The notes under the pieces: generated by a model
The model's input: the letters and a program-made list of their open reading frames with translations, nothing else
What the model was told of the DNA's origin: nothing
Database searches by the model: none
Shown: one piece after another, positions 20,980-33,186 of the stretch
Numbering within the stretch: position 1 is the first letter of the stretch
Layout: each line of letters starts with the position of its first letter
Program-made: the position numbers and the translations under genes
DNA from: Podospora bellae-mahoneyi
Lineage: Eukaryota > Ascomycota > Sordariomycetes > Sordariales > Podosporaceae
Assembly (NCBI RefSeq): GCF_035222275.1
Contig: NC_085886.1
Coordinates: 3,410,001 to 3,474,000 of the forward strand
Direction of reading: 5' to 3'
Length of the DNA: 64,000 nucleotides

Positions 20980-23900
20980 TGTCACAGTTAAGCTAACAGG
21001 CAGGACGGACCGTATGCGGGGCACAAGACGCACAGTCAATCGCTAGCAGAAGCAATTATAGGAGAGAAGGACGGACCAATAGGAAGTGGATCATCCAGGG
21101 CACAAGGAATCATTTATAATCCTCGAGAGTCAGTTATTATCCTCGCAGAATGGAATGATCTAAGGCTTAGCATTAGGTCTATATATACGGAGGAACTAGC
21201 TAGTGTAAATAGATTGTTCAGTAGTATATAATATAAGTTATAATTATAGTATTTTAACTATTATAATTAAAATAAATCATTTATGATGTACTATTTAGCT
21301 ATATTGAATTAGGATTATTTAAAAGTACTTTTAATTAGTATCCTTCTTAAAGGTTCTAAATAGAGGTTCGTTATACATTATATATTCATTTTCACTTCAT
21401 TATAAATAAATGCAAGGTATTTTTTTATTATTATAGCCGGATTCAAAAATGTTTAGATAAGAGGCGTCCCGCTTAGTCTAGGTAGCGAGGGACCTTGCGC
21501 TAATATTAATACTAATACTCGACCTACTATAGAATAGGTTATGCGGCGTTTTAAGGAACTAAAGGACGAGGCTTAGTAAATTTAGGAGTAAATTATTCTT
21601 ATATTAACTATATTTTATGTAATACTTAACTTTCTAATACTAAAACGTCGTAAGGAGGAAAGGTAAAGCTTAAAAGGTTTTTAATTTAACTTAAAACATA
21701 TTCTTATTAATATTTAAATTAGTTTATTAACGAAAACTTAAAAGTAATTTTACGGCTATTAAATATAAAGATAAAGCTTTCCTATAGTTTAAGCCTATTC
21801 TCAATAATTATTACGAAAAGGAGCCGGAGGAATAGAAGATAATTATTATAGAATACTTCAAAAATTACAGTATTTTCGAAACTGAACTTAAGAAGGTATT
21901 TAAAAAGTATAACGAAGTAAAGCGCGCGTAAGAGCGACTCGTAAACCTACGTTAAACGCATTTAACGGTTAATTACGTAATTTTACTTAAAATTAATTAT
22001 TTATTTAATATTATTAATGATAAAAAATTAGTATAGCCTTCATAATAACTTTTATAAAAAAAGTATAAATTATAGAAAGAGTTAAGGCTTAATATTATTA
22101 GTAAATATATTATTATAGCTATATAGATCCACGGTCGGTAGTTTTAGTATTATACGGAGAAAAAAAAATATTAATCGGAATTATTATAGTAATAAAGAAT
22201 ACTTTAATAATAACCGTTTTAAAGATAATTATAAAAGCGAATATTTTGATATTAGTTACTCCGCTACTATATATTCTGGACTAATAAATATCGGTACTAT
22301 ATAATAATAAAAGCTATAAAGCATATGCTGAAGTAAAAATAACTCTAAGTATTGTAATTATATATAAAGTAAACTATTTTAAAAATAATTGTTAGGCATT
22401 TAACCGATTTGGCTAAAAAAAAGGAGATTATAATGATTACTATGCCGAGGGGACCTAAGGTAATAAAAGTATTAATTATTAAATATTAATAAATCGAAAT
22501 AATAAATTTAAAATAAAAATTTAGTTAATACGTTAAATAAAAGCAAATAAAGTTTTAGCAAGTAAAAGAAGTATTAAAAGAAATCAAGGTAACGTATAAA
22601 AAAGGAAATTTATTAATATAAATATTATAGAATCCAATTAATATAAATTATTATAAAGATTATTACCGAAATCGCTACAGGTAATAGTCTTACGTAGAAT
22701 CTATTATGTAAACGATACCGGTGAAAGAATATAGTAAATATAAAATCGCTATTTTATAAAGTATATTAGCGTTTAAAAAGCTTATATATAAGAGCTAGGA
22801 AAATATTAAAAGGGTAAAAGAATTATTAATATTAAAATCGTAACGTTATTAAAAGATAATTTAATACTTATAGAATATATATCCTATAAAAGCAAGATGA
22901 TATAATTTTATTTAAGTATTTAAAATATTAAAAAGTATTTCAGTTTTAATGTATTATATATAAATATATAAAGTACTGTTAAAGTAATCCACTATATAGT
23001 TATTAGCCGGTACGTAAAGGAAGTAAAGAAAGAAAACTATATTGAATTAAAAAAACTATAGTTAAATAGGAAAAAGCTTAATGAAAAGGTTTAAATAATT
23101 ACTTTTTATAATAAGTTTAATATCGGTTTATGTAAAGTATAACCTTTAGGTTATATAATTCGTATTAAAGTATATAAGATACTACGTGAAATACGTAGAC
23201 GCTTAAAATATAGACGATAGTATATATTTATGAAAAGAAATAGTATTAAAATAGTACTTAAGCCTAAACTACGCTATATATTTACGAAAAAAAGTTAATC
23301 GATATTATTAAATAAACATATTTAGGTTAATAACTAAATAAAAAAACCGCTATCGGATATAAATATAGGAAAATATTAAAAGATTAATCAACGGAAAGTA
23401 AGAAAAAGCTACGCAAGTATAATTAAAAGACTTTATATTATTAAATAATCCGGAGTAAAAGAATATTCTTAAATAATATAGTTATTTCAGAAATAACTCT
23501 CGGCCTTTCACGGGAGCCGTTAACGTTTAACGAACTATGAATAATATTTTTTAAAAATATTACTAAAAAGTAAAAGTATAGAATAATAACCTAATATTTA
23601 TTAATAAAGTGACTACTATATAAAGAAAAGGTAAGAAAAATAAACGCTTTTAAATTACTATATAATAAGAAATTCCTAAAGTGATAATATTAATGAATAA
23701 TTATCTAAAAATGAATTTAATTGAACTATAATTTATATATTAAGTTTAAATGTTATAAAAAAAGGAATAGATCGTTATAGAAAAATGATATCCTATATGA
23801 AAAGTCTATAGGGAAACGCTACCCTTAATATTATAGTCGAAATAAAAATAAGTTTATTTATATTTAATATTATAAATATTAAACCTTAAAAAAACACAAT

Positions 23901-26900
23901 CCTAAAGTAATTATGATATAAAGACTATGATTTAAATATTAATGAAAAGGATAGAAATAACTTTCAATTAAAAAAACTTTAGAAGTATTTAATTAACAAT
24001 AGAAAATTAAAAATATATATAGAATAAAGCATAAGATAAATACCCACTATCGTATTACCGTAAAGAATTTATGAATAATAACAACTTTATCGATAAATAT
24101 AGTAAGATTAAAAAATAAGGTTACCGACGTTAGTAAAGATATTAAAGGTTAATAAGTATATTTATAAAAATAATATAAAGAAAAATAAAGAATGAAGGTA
24201 GTACCGGTAGAATATCGAAGATATTTAGCTTTTACGGTTAAATATTTAAAAGGGTTTTTCGAGCGAAGAGTATGAAACTAAAAAATTAAAATAAAAGAAG
24301 AAATTAGGTTATGGTTATTGAAAGTTTATTATTTTAACTAAAAATAAACTAAGGAATTAGGGAAGTACTTAAATAATAATTTAAAAAGAAAATATATTAA
24401 GAAATTTATATCGCTAGGAGGATATTTCGTATTCTTTATATCGAAAAAGAATAAAGATATACGACTAAATATAAATTACCGTTAATTAAATAACCAAACG
24501 GTAAAAATAATTATCCGTTACTAATAATATCTAAATTAAAGAATTTATTAATAAGGGCGTAGTACTTTATATACCTAAATATATTTATTAGGTACGTTTA
24601 TATATAAATTTAAGAAAGAAATAAAAAATATAAAGTTTCGTATTTTTTATAATTGTTTCTAGTATTTCGTAATATTATTCGTGTTAATTAATACTCTTAT
24701 GATATTTTAATTTTTTATTAATTATATAATTTAGTAATACGTTATTGAAATAATGATATAATATTTTAATTATATTTTAATTTAGTTACGTATTTTTTTA
24801 AAAAAATAAGTAATATATACGCAAAATATTCGATATACTATATAGAACTGGACTTTTAGTTAATAAAAAAACTATTAAGTTTTATATATAAAATATAATA
24901 TATTTAAAACATTTATTATTATTATATAAATTCTTTTAGTAGTTAAAAGGATTACGGTAATTAAAGATTAATTTGTATTATAATTATAAATATATATTAA
25001 AGAATTTTTAAGGTTTATAAATTCTTACTGGTTATTTATTTAAAAATACGTAGGGATTACGCGGCTATTCCATTACCTAACTAAGAAAGATAAAGAGTTC
25101 CGGTAAAGGTAAAAGAAGAAATATGCCTTTTAGAAAATAAAAAAGGTTATTTTAAGGGACCCGGTATTTAAATTATTATTAACCTTTAATTGATTATTTA
25201 AAGTTGAAGTAAGTATATTGAATTATATTATAGGTAAATGATTAGTATAATAAAATAATAATAATAAACTATATTTAATAGGGTTTTTTTTTGGAAAAAA
25301 GTATAAAAAAGTATATTGAAATTATTTAATTTAGAATAAAAAATTGTTTATTATTATCGAAGTATTATAAAAAGTAGAAACTATACGTTGATAATATTAG
25401 ATACAAATTATAGGTCTGCATAAATTATAAGAATTTACGATACTTTATTTCTATAAACGTCTTTAATATGAGGTAAATATAATAATTAAAGGGTTTTTCG
25501 GAGTTTAATGTTTAAATTAATTATAAGAAAGGATCGGAGAACGCTAAATTAAATAAATGTATTTAACCGGCATACCGACTATTATGAAGATATACTTAAC
25601 GAATTACTATTACTATTTAAAAAGACCTTAAAAGATTTTTTTAAATGATTATTGGAACCGTAAATAAAGTATTATATAATATATTATAAACTATTTCTAG
25701 AAATATTACAGAAAATTGAATAACGATATTATAAAGTAGTATTATTAAGAAAAGTTAAACCTATAAAATATTTAAAAACATAGATAGCAAAGACTATAAT
25801 ATAAAAATCGAGCGTATATAAAGCTAAATAATAAGAAGCTATTAATAATGAATATTTATAGGTTAAAGTTCGGAAGATATATAAGTATCGTAAAAAAAAA
25901 ATGAAATAGCACTTTAATTAGTTAAAGATTAAGAATGATATTAAAAAAGCTATTTAATTATACTATACATATAAAAGAATCAAAATTATAATATATAATC
26001 TTAACGGATTATTAGAATTATTATTAATTATAAAACGGCTATCGAGTTTAATTATAATAAACTTTATCATTAAATTATTGAAATTTAACAATACAATAAC
26101 AGGCGTTAAATATAAGCTTATATTAACGGAATATAATAAGTTTATGAAATAGATATATTTTTTATAATATAACGAAATTTAATTAATCAAGAAAGTAATT
26201 AATAGGTATAGTATTATAATATATTATAATAATATATATATAGTTAAAGCAGTTTATTACGGATCGTAATATTAAATTCGTATCGAAGTTTTAAAAAGCG
26301 TTGATAACGAAATCAAGGGTAATAAATAAAACATTTTTTAGTTTATTACCCTTAAACGGACGGTTAAATGTAAAGGCTTAACTAAATAATAGAATACTAT
26401 GTATAGAATTATATAATCTTCGATTTAAATAATTAAATTACACTTTTATTTAAAATATAACTAGTGTATAAAATAATATTCATGAAAATCATAAAAGGTA
26501 TATTTTTTCATACACTTTAATTACGAAATAAATTTATAGTAAAAATTCAATTCTAAAGTACTTAGAATTAAAGTTAAGGTAAATGAAACATATATATTTA
26601 CAGTAAGCTTAAATAAAAATTAGAGTTTATAAACGAAACAATACACGAATACTATAATATAAAATGCTCGAGGGACCTCGCCTTAAGGGGGAAGATATAA
26701 TATTCCTTTCTATATATAATTTACGTATTAAAAGATTTAGTAGAAGCTAGACTATAGGAAGATAAGTCCGTTTAAGATTAAAAAAAAACATTAAAGATGG
26801 TATTGGAACTGAAGATACTTAGTACGATACGTTTAGGGTTATATACTTTTTATATTTTACTTTTGGAACTTATACTATTAGTAAATAAATTTAATATATA

Positions 26901-27732
26901 GAAAGTAGTGAAAAATAGAAAAAAAAATAATACAAAGAAAATATTAAGTTTACAGTTTAACAACGGTTAATTGAACTATTTAGTTACTTAACTAAAATAC
27001 TTAATTATGAATAATTTATAGGAGTTATAAATAAATTTTAATTACTTAAGAAATAAAAATTCTACCGGTAATACCTCAACCGATTAAAACTAGTATAAAT
27101 AAAAAAATTATAGCTTGAAATAAAAAAGGTTTTTCTTTAATATAAAATATAACAAAAACTTTAATAAAAATTGAATTCATATTTCCGATAAAATAGTTAA
27201 CGTACTATATACTGTACTATAACGTTAAAAAGTAAAGAGAAATTTAGGCCTAAGTAGTATTAGTACCGTAAAAAAAAGTCGAAGGTAATAAATAAATCTA
27301 GGCTTAACAAAAACTTTATTGGGTACTTTTAAACCTAAAAGAACCTCGATATAGAAGTCGAACCTATACCTTCCATGTAAATAGCCGACGTACTATATAC
27401 TATATACGAAGTTAAAAGGTATAAGGGGAACTAAATATAAATAGCGTTCCGCGCTTTAACTACCATAAAAACGGGAAGGCGTACTATAGGCGGTACCCTA
27501 TATAATTAGAAAGAAGGACCGGCTACGTTATGGTAAGTAAGGTTTTAAATTAATTAATTTAAAACAAAAGAAAATTAATTATAGAATAAGTGGAAAGTAA
27601 AAGAGGTAGTAGCATTAGTAGCCTCCTAGCGCTCTAACTTTTCTAACTCCTTTACGATAGATATTAAAACCCTAAAATATAGCCTATAATATCTTTTCGA
27701 ATTATATTTTTTTTATTTATATAAGCGCCGGA
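20980..27732 (+). mobile_element. Element C: RIP-degraded chromovirus, plus orientation, 3' truncated
   Basis: 5' LTR 20980-21375 (TGTCACAG to GTTATA, U3 type IV nearly undamaged, R-U5 degraded). Then a degraded leader and gag to about 23,530, gag/pol junction (tctcggcctttcacggg) at about 23,498-23,535, and pol to about 27,060 with the integrase/chromodomain region recognisable at 26,660-26,850. Two tRNA-like units follow in reverse orientation at 27157-27226 and 27342-27413, then part of the antisense gene. The copy stops within the coiled-coil exon, where a different LTR begins at 27733. Confidence 0.8.
27157..27413 (-). ncRNA. Degraded pair of tRNA-like units, element C
   Basis: Two 70-72 nt segments (27157-27226 and 27342-27413) that are reverse complements of the tRNA-like units of element B with transitions. 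Order, orientation relative to pol, and the compact anticodon arm are as in B. The B box is partly retained in the second (TCGAACCT). Now probably inert relics. Confidence 0.65.
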
Positions 27733-28057
27733 TGTCACAACCCTGGTGCAGGTCGGGTTGTGGGGCCACGGAAGCAGGGGCCAATCGGAAGAACGTATAA
27801 GAGAGCCAATCACAGTAGGGGACGACTGATCAGTACGCTCAGGGAACTGTGCAGAAGTAAATACGGCTTAGCATAAGGTCTATATATACGGAGGAACTGG
27901 CTAGTGTAGATAGACAGTTCCGCAGTATGCAATACAAGTTACAATCGTTAGTATGTAGCTATTATAATTAAAATAAGCTATTATTATACACTATTTAGCT
28001 ATACCAAACTAAGATTATTCAGAAGTGCCTTCAACCAGTATCCTTTTTAGAGATTCT
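27733..28057 (+). repeat. LTR fragment, U3 type II
   Basis: TGTCACAACCC start and a U3 nearly the same as that of the solo LTR at 41906 (gtcgggttgtggggcc; paired CCAAT boxes). It carries TATA and R, and U5 is cut off at about 28057 where integrase sequence of fragment D begins. It is not a normal 3' LTR of element C because C has U3 type IV. Confidence 0.75.
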
Positions 28058-28984
28058 AGATGACGACATAGTTGATATATAATATATTGTTAACGGAAAT
28101 AAAAAAAGTTATACTATTCTTTATAAACTTCGGATAAGAAGTAAACCTACGCTAGAGACCCAGTATAGAGGTACCTAGAGCTACAGTTAAGTAAATTATG
28201 TATACTTTGTAATAAACGTAGAAAAAAAAATAAAGTTTATAAAGGAAAGAATGTAAAAATACTATAATACTAAAAAGCACGAGGAACCTTGCTTTAAAGA
28301 GGGAGATATAGTATTTCGTTCTACGCGTAATTTATATATTAAAAATCTTAGTAAGAAGTTAAACTATAGGAGAATAGGCCTATTTAAATTAAAAAAAATA
28401 TCGGAGACGGTATTCGAATTAAAGTGACATAATATAGTACATTTATACTTATATACTTTCTATATTTTACTTCAAAAATCTTTACAATAAATAAGTAAGG
28501 TTAATACTTAGGAAAAAAAGAACCAAAAAAAGGGGTATAATTTCAATTTTTTCAAATTTACGGTGTAGTAAAAGTTAATTAAAGTATTCAGTTAATTAAT
28601 AAAATTACCCGATCATAAATAATTCGTAAAAGCTAACAGTATATTCAATACCCGAAATTGATTAATTTAAAAAGGTTATTAGGTTAAATAAGGCCTTGAT
28701 TCTAGTTTTGAATGCAAGTATAAGCTAGGTTATATAACCGGGTCCTGCCATTTACTTACCCTACTTAAGGTGTGGGTCTCATACTTCTTTAAGTAGGATA
28801 TTTGCTTGTTAGGACTCTTTTAATTTCACTATCCTTTTACTTTTAACGTTAAGCGATAGAATCTAAATTAATTTAATAAATAAATAGAAAATTTATTAAT
28901 GGTTTTTAAACCGACTATAGCTAGTATAGATAAAAGGAGCCGTGCGTAAACTACGGAAAATTTTTATCAATCTAAACGCGCTAG

Positions 28985-29054
28985 AACTTCGACGGGAATC
29001 GAACCCACGCTTCCGATAACATAAGCGGTATACTATATACTATACTGCAAGGCT
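28985..29054 (-). ncRNA. tRNA-like unit in fragment D
   Basis: Reverse complement reads as the same 70-nt cloverleaf, with an intact B box (GGGTTCGATTCCC, containing GGTTCGATTCC) and the same 16-nt anticodon arm (CCGCTTATGTTATCGG). Acceptor AGCCTTG/CGAAGTT is largely paired. A second unit was not recognised in D. Confidence 0.6.
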
Positions 29055-29159
29055 AATAAATACTTTAACACCGGTATATAATCAACGCTATATTAATTCT
29101 TTTGAATAATTAATAAAGTTCCATTAGCGGTACCCTAACCAGTTAAAAAAGGTACTAGC

Positions 29160-29760
29160 TGCGCTAAAGTTTAATGGAAAGCTACAAGGCTAGGTAAAGC
29201 CTAAAGACGGATCTAGAAAGGAAAGATTGGAAGGAACCGTAACGGAGGATTCCGTTACGAAAAAAACATACGTAAAAGCGGGGCCCAAAATAGATTCTCG
29301 TTCCTTTTCGGTAAGGAGTCGTAATTTTCGGCAGAAGGTAGTAAGGGCTTAAATCTCCAAAGCGAGCGACTATACCTCTAGACGAAGAAGTTTACTTAAA
29401 GTAGCTTACTTCTCCGTGTCGAGACGCTTTTTCTCCTTAACGAAAGAATAAATTACGAGAGATTAGTAAAGAGAGGCAAAGGCCTAGAAGGGAAATTTAC
29501 TTATGATCGATACTATAAGTATTATAATAACTAAAACTAACGTTAACGTATAATAGGTAATAATTACACCGAGGAAAACTAATATACTATAAATTGTTTT
29601 CTTTATGATAAATATACTATAGTATAATAAAACTAAATTTCTTAAGGAAAAAGGCTTAATTATAACGACGTTTAATGCTTATAGAAATAATTTTCTAAAT
29701 ACAGTTAGGTATAGCGGCGTAAATTTAAAAAAAAACTACTATAGGATATTAGTAGTAAAA
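29160..29760 (-). pseudogene. Antisense zinc-cluster gene relic in fragment D
   Basis: Reverse-complement alignment to exon 2 (for example ctccgtgtcgagacgctttttctcctt near 29421-29445) and, more weakly, exon 1 of the antisense gene of element B. The coiled-coil part is better preserved than flanking pol sequence. The splice-site region is recognisable near 29,450-29,510 but altered by transitions. Confidence 0.6.
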
Positions 29761-29820
29761 TAAATACGTTAGTTATTTCTGGGACAGTTACTGGAGCGTT
29801 GACTTAGAAGAAAGGTATTA

Positions 29821-30227
29821 TAATATAATTAAACTAATAGCTAAGATAAACAAACGCGGGGCGCCCTTAATTAATCGTTAAATTAAATTGGAATTAGCTT
29901 ATTAAAAAGTAATTAGAGTAATCGGACTGTAATTAGGGTATTCAGGATATAATTACATTAATTACTAACAGAAGGAATCAGGACGTAATTAGGGCGTCTT
30001 AGCCATAATTAATTCAGAGTTATGAAGTCTATGTGTACAGAGGAACTGGCCAGTATAGATAGACAGTTCCGCAATATACAATTCAACTTACAGTTATTAG
30101 TATCAAGACTCGTATAATTGAGACAAAGCCATCTGTTGTACACTATTTAGCTGTACCAAACCAGGATTGTTCAGAAGTGCCTTCGACTACTATCCCTGCC
30201 AAAGGTTTTGAATAGAGGTTCGTCACA
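29821..30227 (+). repeat. 3' LTR of fragment D, U3 type VI
   Basis: The start aligns to ATGTCACAG with transitions. TATA is changed to ctatgtgtacagagg, R-U5 is well preserved, and the end at GTCACA is followed by unique DNA. It forms the left border of the gene island. Confidence 0.7.
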
Positions 30228-30810
30228 AGTATTTATCGTAAGCTTAGTCTCATCAAATAATAGACAAGTAATAGCTCTATCTTCGAGTAGTGGCTAGTGG
30301 CAGAATAAGCCGGACTGCTGGAGCGATGTAATCCCGCTGACTGCCTAGGTTGGTATGGTCAAGATAGTCTAAGCATGACCGCCTTTTTTCTCGCGGCACG
30401 TAGAGCGTGGAAGGTTCGAGAACCAGGGGTAGAAAGTTATTGATCCTGTCCCAGAGGCTGCTTTTCTGCTCGGGCGGCTAAGTCTCGGGTATTTTTCTTA
30501 TCTTCATAAGACTACAGTTGTTGCAGCCACACGAGAATTTTTGGGCTACGGATCTGACCTTGAATCCAGCTGCAACAGGATAGGTCCCGGTTTTGGGACC
30601 TCCCAATGTTCCAGGCCAGGCTATAAGATAGCACATTGTGTCCTGGACCAGTTTCTAGGATAGGACATAGTGTCGCAGCACAGAAGTTAGGATACTGCAT
30701 TGTGGTATAGCATAGTCCCTGGCATGGTATATTTAGTGTCACAGTACATTCAATATCACAGCACATCCACAGCTTTGATATCCTAAAATACGGTTTATTA
30801 GACCCTAGCC
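30228..30810. other. Unique sequence downstream of the kinase-like gene
   Basis: Normal base composition, no RIP signature. Short partial repetitions of words such as cacattgtgtcc / acatagtgtcgcag / gcattgtggtat occur at 30,630-30,710. A minus frame at 30512-30766 has no recognisable features and I do not support it as a gene. Likely the 3' flank of the kinase-like gene. Confidence 0.5.
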
Positions 30811-33186
30811 CTATTGCGTCAGACTCGCCCGCAAAGACTGCGCCTCAGCAACAAAAACGTCCTTCTCATGCTTTCCTGACAACCATTTCCTCTTCTGATT
30901 TCGTCGGTTCACGTTCACGGGTCCGAGAGGTTGTCGAGTACGGAGTTCCGCCAGCATCAAATCCACAATCATGTATCTGCCAGTGCGTTTATCGTAGAGC
31001 ACGTTGCGTGGTTCAGCATCGCGATGGAGGACTCCATGCTGATGTAATTGACCGAGTGCCGTAAGAATCTCCTTGACGATATCCGTATTGACTTCTCTCA
31101 ATCCTTTCAACACTGGTCGCCCGCCATAACTGAGGAACATGAAGTCTTCGTACACGCCGCTGTTGAAGTAATAGGGCTTGATGAGGTCAACAACACCGAG
31201 GCAGACCGGAACGAACTTCCCCTGAAGGTTCCGGAGATGATTGTATATCTTGTTCTCGTAGAGTAGATGCTCAGCATCCATTGCCTCTACCCCTTTCGCC
31301 ACAAGTGTGTAGCCATGCGACGAGAGGCAGAATTTGAAGAGTGAGCCACGTGAACCAGACAAGTAGAGCGGCACGCAATCAGCATCCTTTCCGCGATCAA
31401 CTGCTAGTTGATCCCGTGCCAGTTGAAGAAACTCGAGCTGGTTGATGTGCGCATTTCCATGATCCGCCAAGTTGGGGCATTCTTTGTCCATTGGGTCACC
31501 AAACGCGAGCCCACGGAGACACTCATGCGTGCAGTACAGTCGACCTTGGATGTTTGGTCGCACGTTGGTGCCCTCCTGCGAGGCTGCGTTTCCATCGTGC
31601 CCCTGCATCTCGCTCGATCCGACGCCTGTTGATGTAGTGGTCGAGGCACCTCGGCGACTACGACCTAGGTTTGGCGTTGGGCTTGGACTCTCGTCATCAT
31701 CGTCGTCGCTGTCGTCACCGCTGGGTTGCTGCGCCCCGTCCTGAGGTGGCAAGCATCGGGAGCGTGTCCGGATTGGAGAGCGTACAAACCCTTTCCACCG
31801 TTGCGCTTTGTAAGTAGTCTCGCGTCGCGGCTTCCGATCTGTTTCCGGGATGCTTCGCAATACGTCCTCGTACTCCACGGCCCATGTATTGAGATGCTCA
31901 GCAGCATCATGCCAGGCTTGACAGGGTGGCGGCGATCGGATGGCCTGAAGCACAAAGGCAAAGGCTTGCGCAACAGCAGTGCGATGGAGCCGAGTCTCGT
32001 CATCATCTTGGACGTCTAGGCTTGGCACGCAGACGGAGTAGTAGACACAGGAAGGGTCGTCCGGGATGCGGAGGAAAACATATGCCTCCCCGGTGTCGAT
32101 GTATCCATACTGGATCCCTTTACCTATCATGTAGGAGAAGAGCTGGGTCACGACTGCAGTGGCAAGTCGCCTGGCTGCGAATTCATATCCCTCGCCCTCC
32201 TGGTTGATCACATCACGATCTGGCTGGATCTCCGAGACCAGCCCAGTAACGATCTCATCGCGTCTCAACTTATGTGGAGCCTTGTACTCGATCGCAACGG
32301 CAGGAATATTTTGATCGTCAGAGGTCCGGTATATGCAGAACTGATCTCCTCGGTTGCCCTTCCCCCGCGCCTTTCGCCGTTGTCGAGTCAACCGGTTGGG
32401 CGGTCTGGAACTGACCGACACTTGCTCCATCGATTCGGAGAGGGAGTCGTCGGTAATACCGAGGTTCGTGTGGCTTTCGAAAGTCACCGTTCCATGAAGG
32501 CCGAGATGACTCCTCAGCGACTCGTCGTTGTATGTCGCGTCCACTAGCTTCTGGACGGCATTTTCTACAACGTTTTGCTCGCTATTTCGGAGTCCAATCT
32601 CGCTGCTGATCGGGCGAAGCAGGGATCGCACATAGTCCAACTGATGGCGAGATGGAAAGGCGGCTTGGGAAGAAAAGGAGGGACTGAATGAAAGCTCATC
32701 CCAGATATGTTCTTGTTCCCTTGCGAATGTGGCCCACGGGATGATTCGTTCAGGATAAATTCGTCCAGTCGGGTTTGTCGTGTCCCCTTGTGTCGTCAAG
32801 GAACGGTCGGTTATTATTTCGATAGCAAGGCTGAGGGAATGGCATGTTTCGAGATATGGTTGGAGTGTCAATGGTTGCGATGCGTCTGCGAGTTTCTCGG
32901 CTTTTTCGCGTCGGCGTTGCTCTTCTTCTCGTCGGTGTTGTTCCTTGAGAGCGCGACCTTCGGCGGCTTCGCGTCGGCGTTGCTCTTCTTCGCGTCGGCG
33001 TTGCTCTTCTTCGCGTCGGCGTTGCTCTTCTTCTCGTTGGTGTTCGGCGGCTTCACGTCGGCGTTGCTCTTCCCGTAGCTGCTCTCGCAGCCTCTCAAGT
33101 TCTCCCATGGAGGCTGATGGATTTGTGCAAGAGGGAGCGGGTGATCGGCGCCGAGAACTGGTTTGTTGTTTGAGACGCTGGATCAT
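30811..33186 (-). CDS. Protein-kinase-like protein with nuclease-fold-like N-terminal half
   Basis: 791 residues from the ATG at 33184-33186; the frame stays open 25 codons upstream to a TTG, so an upstream exon is possible. Order: a highly charged coiled coil (about residues 30-100, repeats of EEQRRRE), a region with IEYKAPHKL near residue 300 that resembles the core of PD-(D/E)xK nucleases, an acidic stretch near 490, and a C-terminal kinase-like domain. The latter has Lys in LVAKG near 629, Glu in LYENKIYNHL, HRD as LHRDAEPRNVL near 720, and DLM in place of DFG near 742. The usual large C-lobe is shortened. Nuclease-plus-kinase fusions are known in eukaryotic Crinkler-type effector/conflict proteins; that relationship is inference. 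It lies alone in a normal-composition island between two LTRs of the same orientation. No in-frame stop, no RIP. Whether the kinase is active is uncertain because DFG is altered. Confidence 0.8.
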   Translation of the reverse strand: MIQRLKQQTSSRRRSPAPSCTNPSASMGELERLREQLREEQRRREAAEHQREEEQRRREEEQRRREEEQRRREAAEGRALKEQHRREEEQRRREKAEKLADASQPLTLQPYLETCHSLSLAIEIITDRSLTTQGDTTNPTGRIYPERIIPWATFAREQEHIWDELSFSPSFSSQAAFPSRHQLDYVRSLLRPISSEIGLRNSEQNVVENAVQKLVDATYNDESLRSHLGLHGTVTFESHTNLGITDDSLSESMEQVSVSSRPPNRLTRQRRKARGKGNRGDQFCIYRTSDDQNIPAVAIEYKAPHKLRRDEIVTGLVSEIQPDRDVINQEGEGYEFAARRLATAVVTQLFSYMIGKGIQYGYIDTGEAYVFLRIPDDPSCVYYSVCVPSLDVQDDDETRLHRTAVAQAFAFVLQAIRSPPPCQAWHDAAEHLNTWAVEYEDVLRSIPETDRKPRRETTYKAQRWKGFVRSPIRTRSRCLPPQDGAQQPSGDDSDDDDDESPSPTPNLGRSRRGASTTTSTGVGSSEMQGHDGNAASQEGTNVRPNIQGRLYCTHECLRGLAFGDPMDKECPNLADHGNAHINQLEFLQLARDQLAVDRGKDADCVPLYLSGSRGSLFKFCLSSHGYTLVAKGVEAMDAEHLLYENKIYNHLRNLQGKFVPVCLGVVDLIKPYYFNSGVYEDFMFLSYGGRPVLKGLREVNTDIVKEILTALGQLHQHGVLHRDAEPRNVLYDKRTGRYMIVDLMLAELRTRQPLGPVNVNRRNQKRKWLSGKHEKDVFVAEAQSLRASLTQ
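32885..33080 (-). repeat. Tandem 21-bp coding repeat in the kinase-like gene
   Basis: Repeats of a 21-bp unit (ttcgcgtcggcgttgctct and variants on the plus strand) encode seven-residue EEQRRRE units. One copy equals one heptad of the coiled coil, so repeat-number change would lengthen or shorten the coil without a frameshift. Confidence 0.75.

Larger units (their letters stand above)
28058..30227 (+). mobile_element. Fragment D: 3' end of a chromovirus copy with its LTR
   Basis: Begins inside integrase (gacgacatagttga aligns to GACGACTGGGTTGA of pol) and runs through the GPF/chromodomain region (about 28,270-28,520), one tRNA-like unit (28985-29054), the antisense gene relic (about 29,160-29,760), a purine-rich tract and an LTR at 29821-30227. 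RIP damage is lighter toward 29,100-29,500 than in element C. The LTR has a distinct U3 built of taattagg-like words (type VI). Confidence 0.75.

Noticed and set aside
30512-30766. Minus-strand 84-codon frame downstream of the kinase-like gene
   Set aside because: Low-complexity repeated words, no domain, probably 3' flank.
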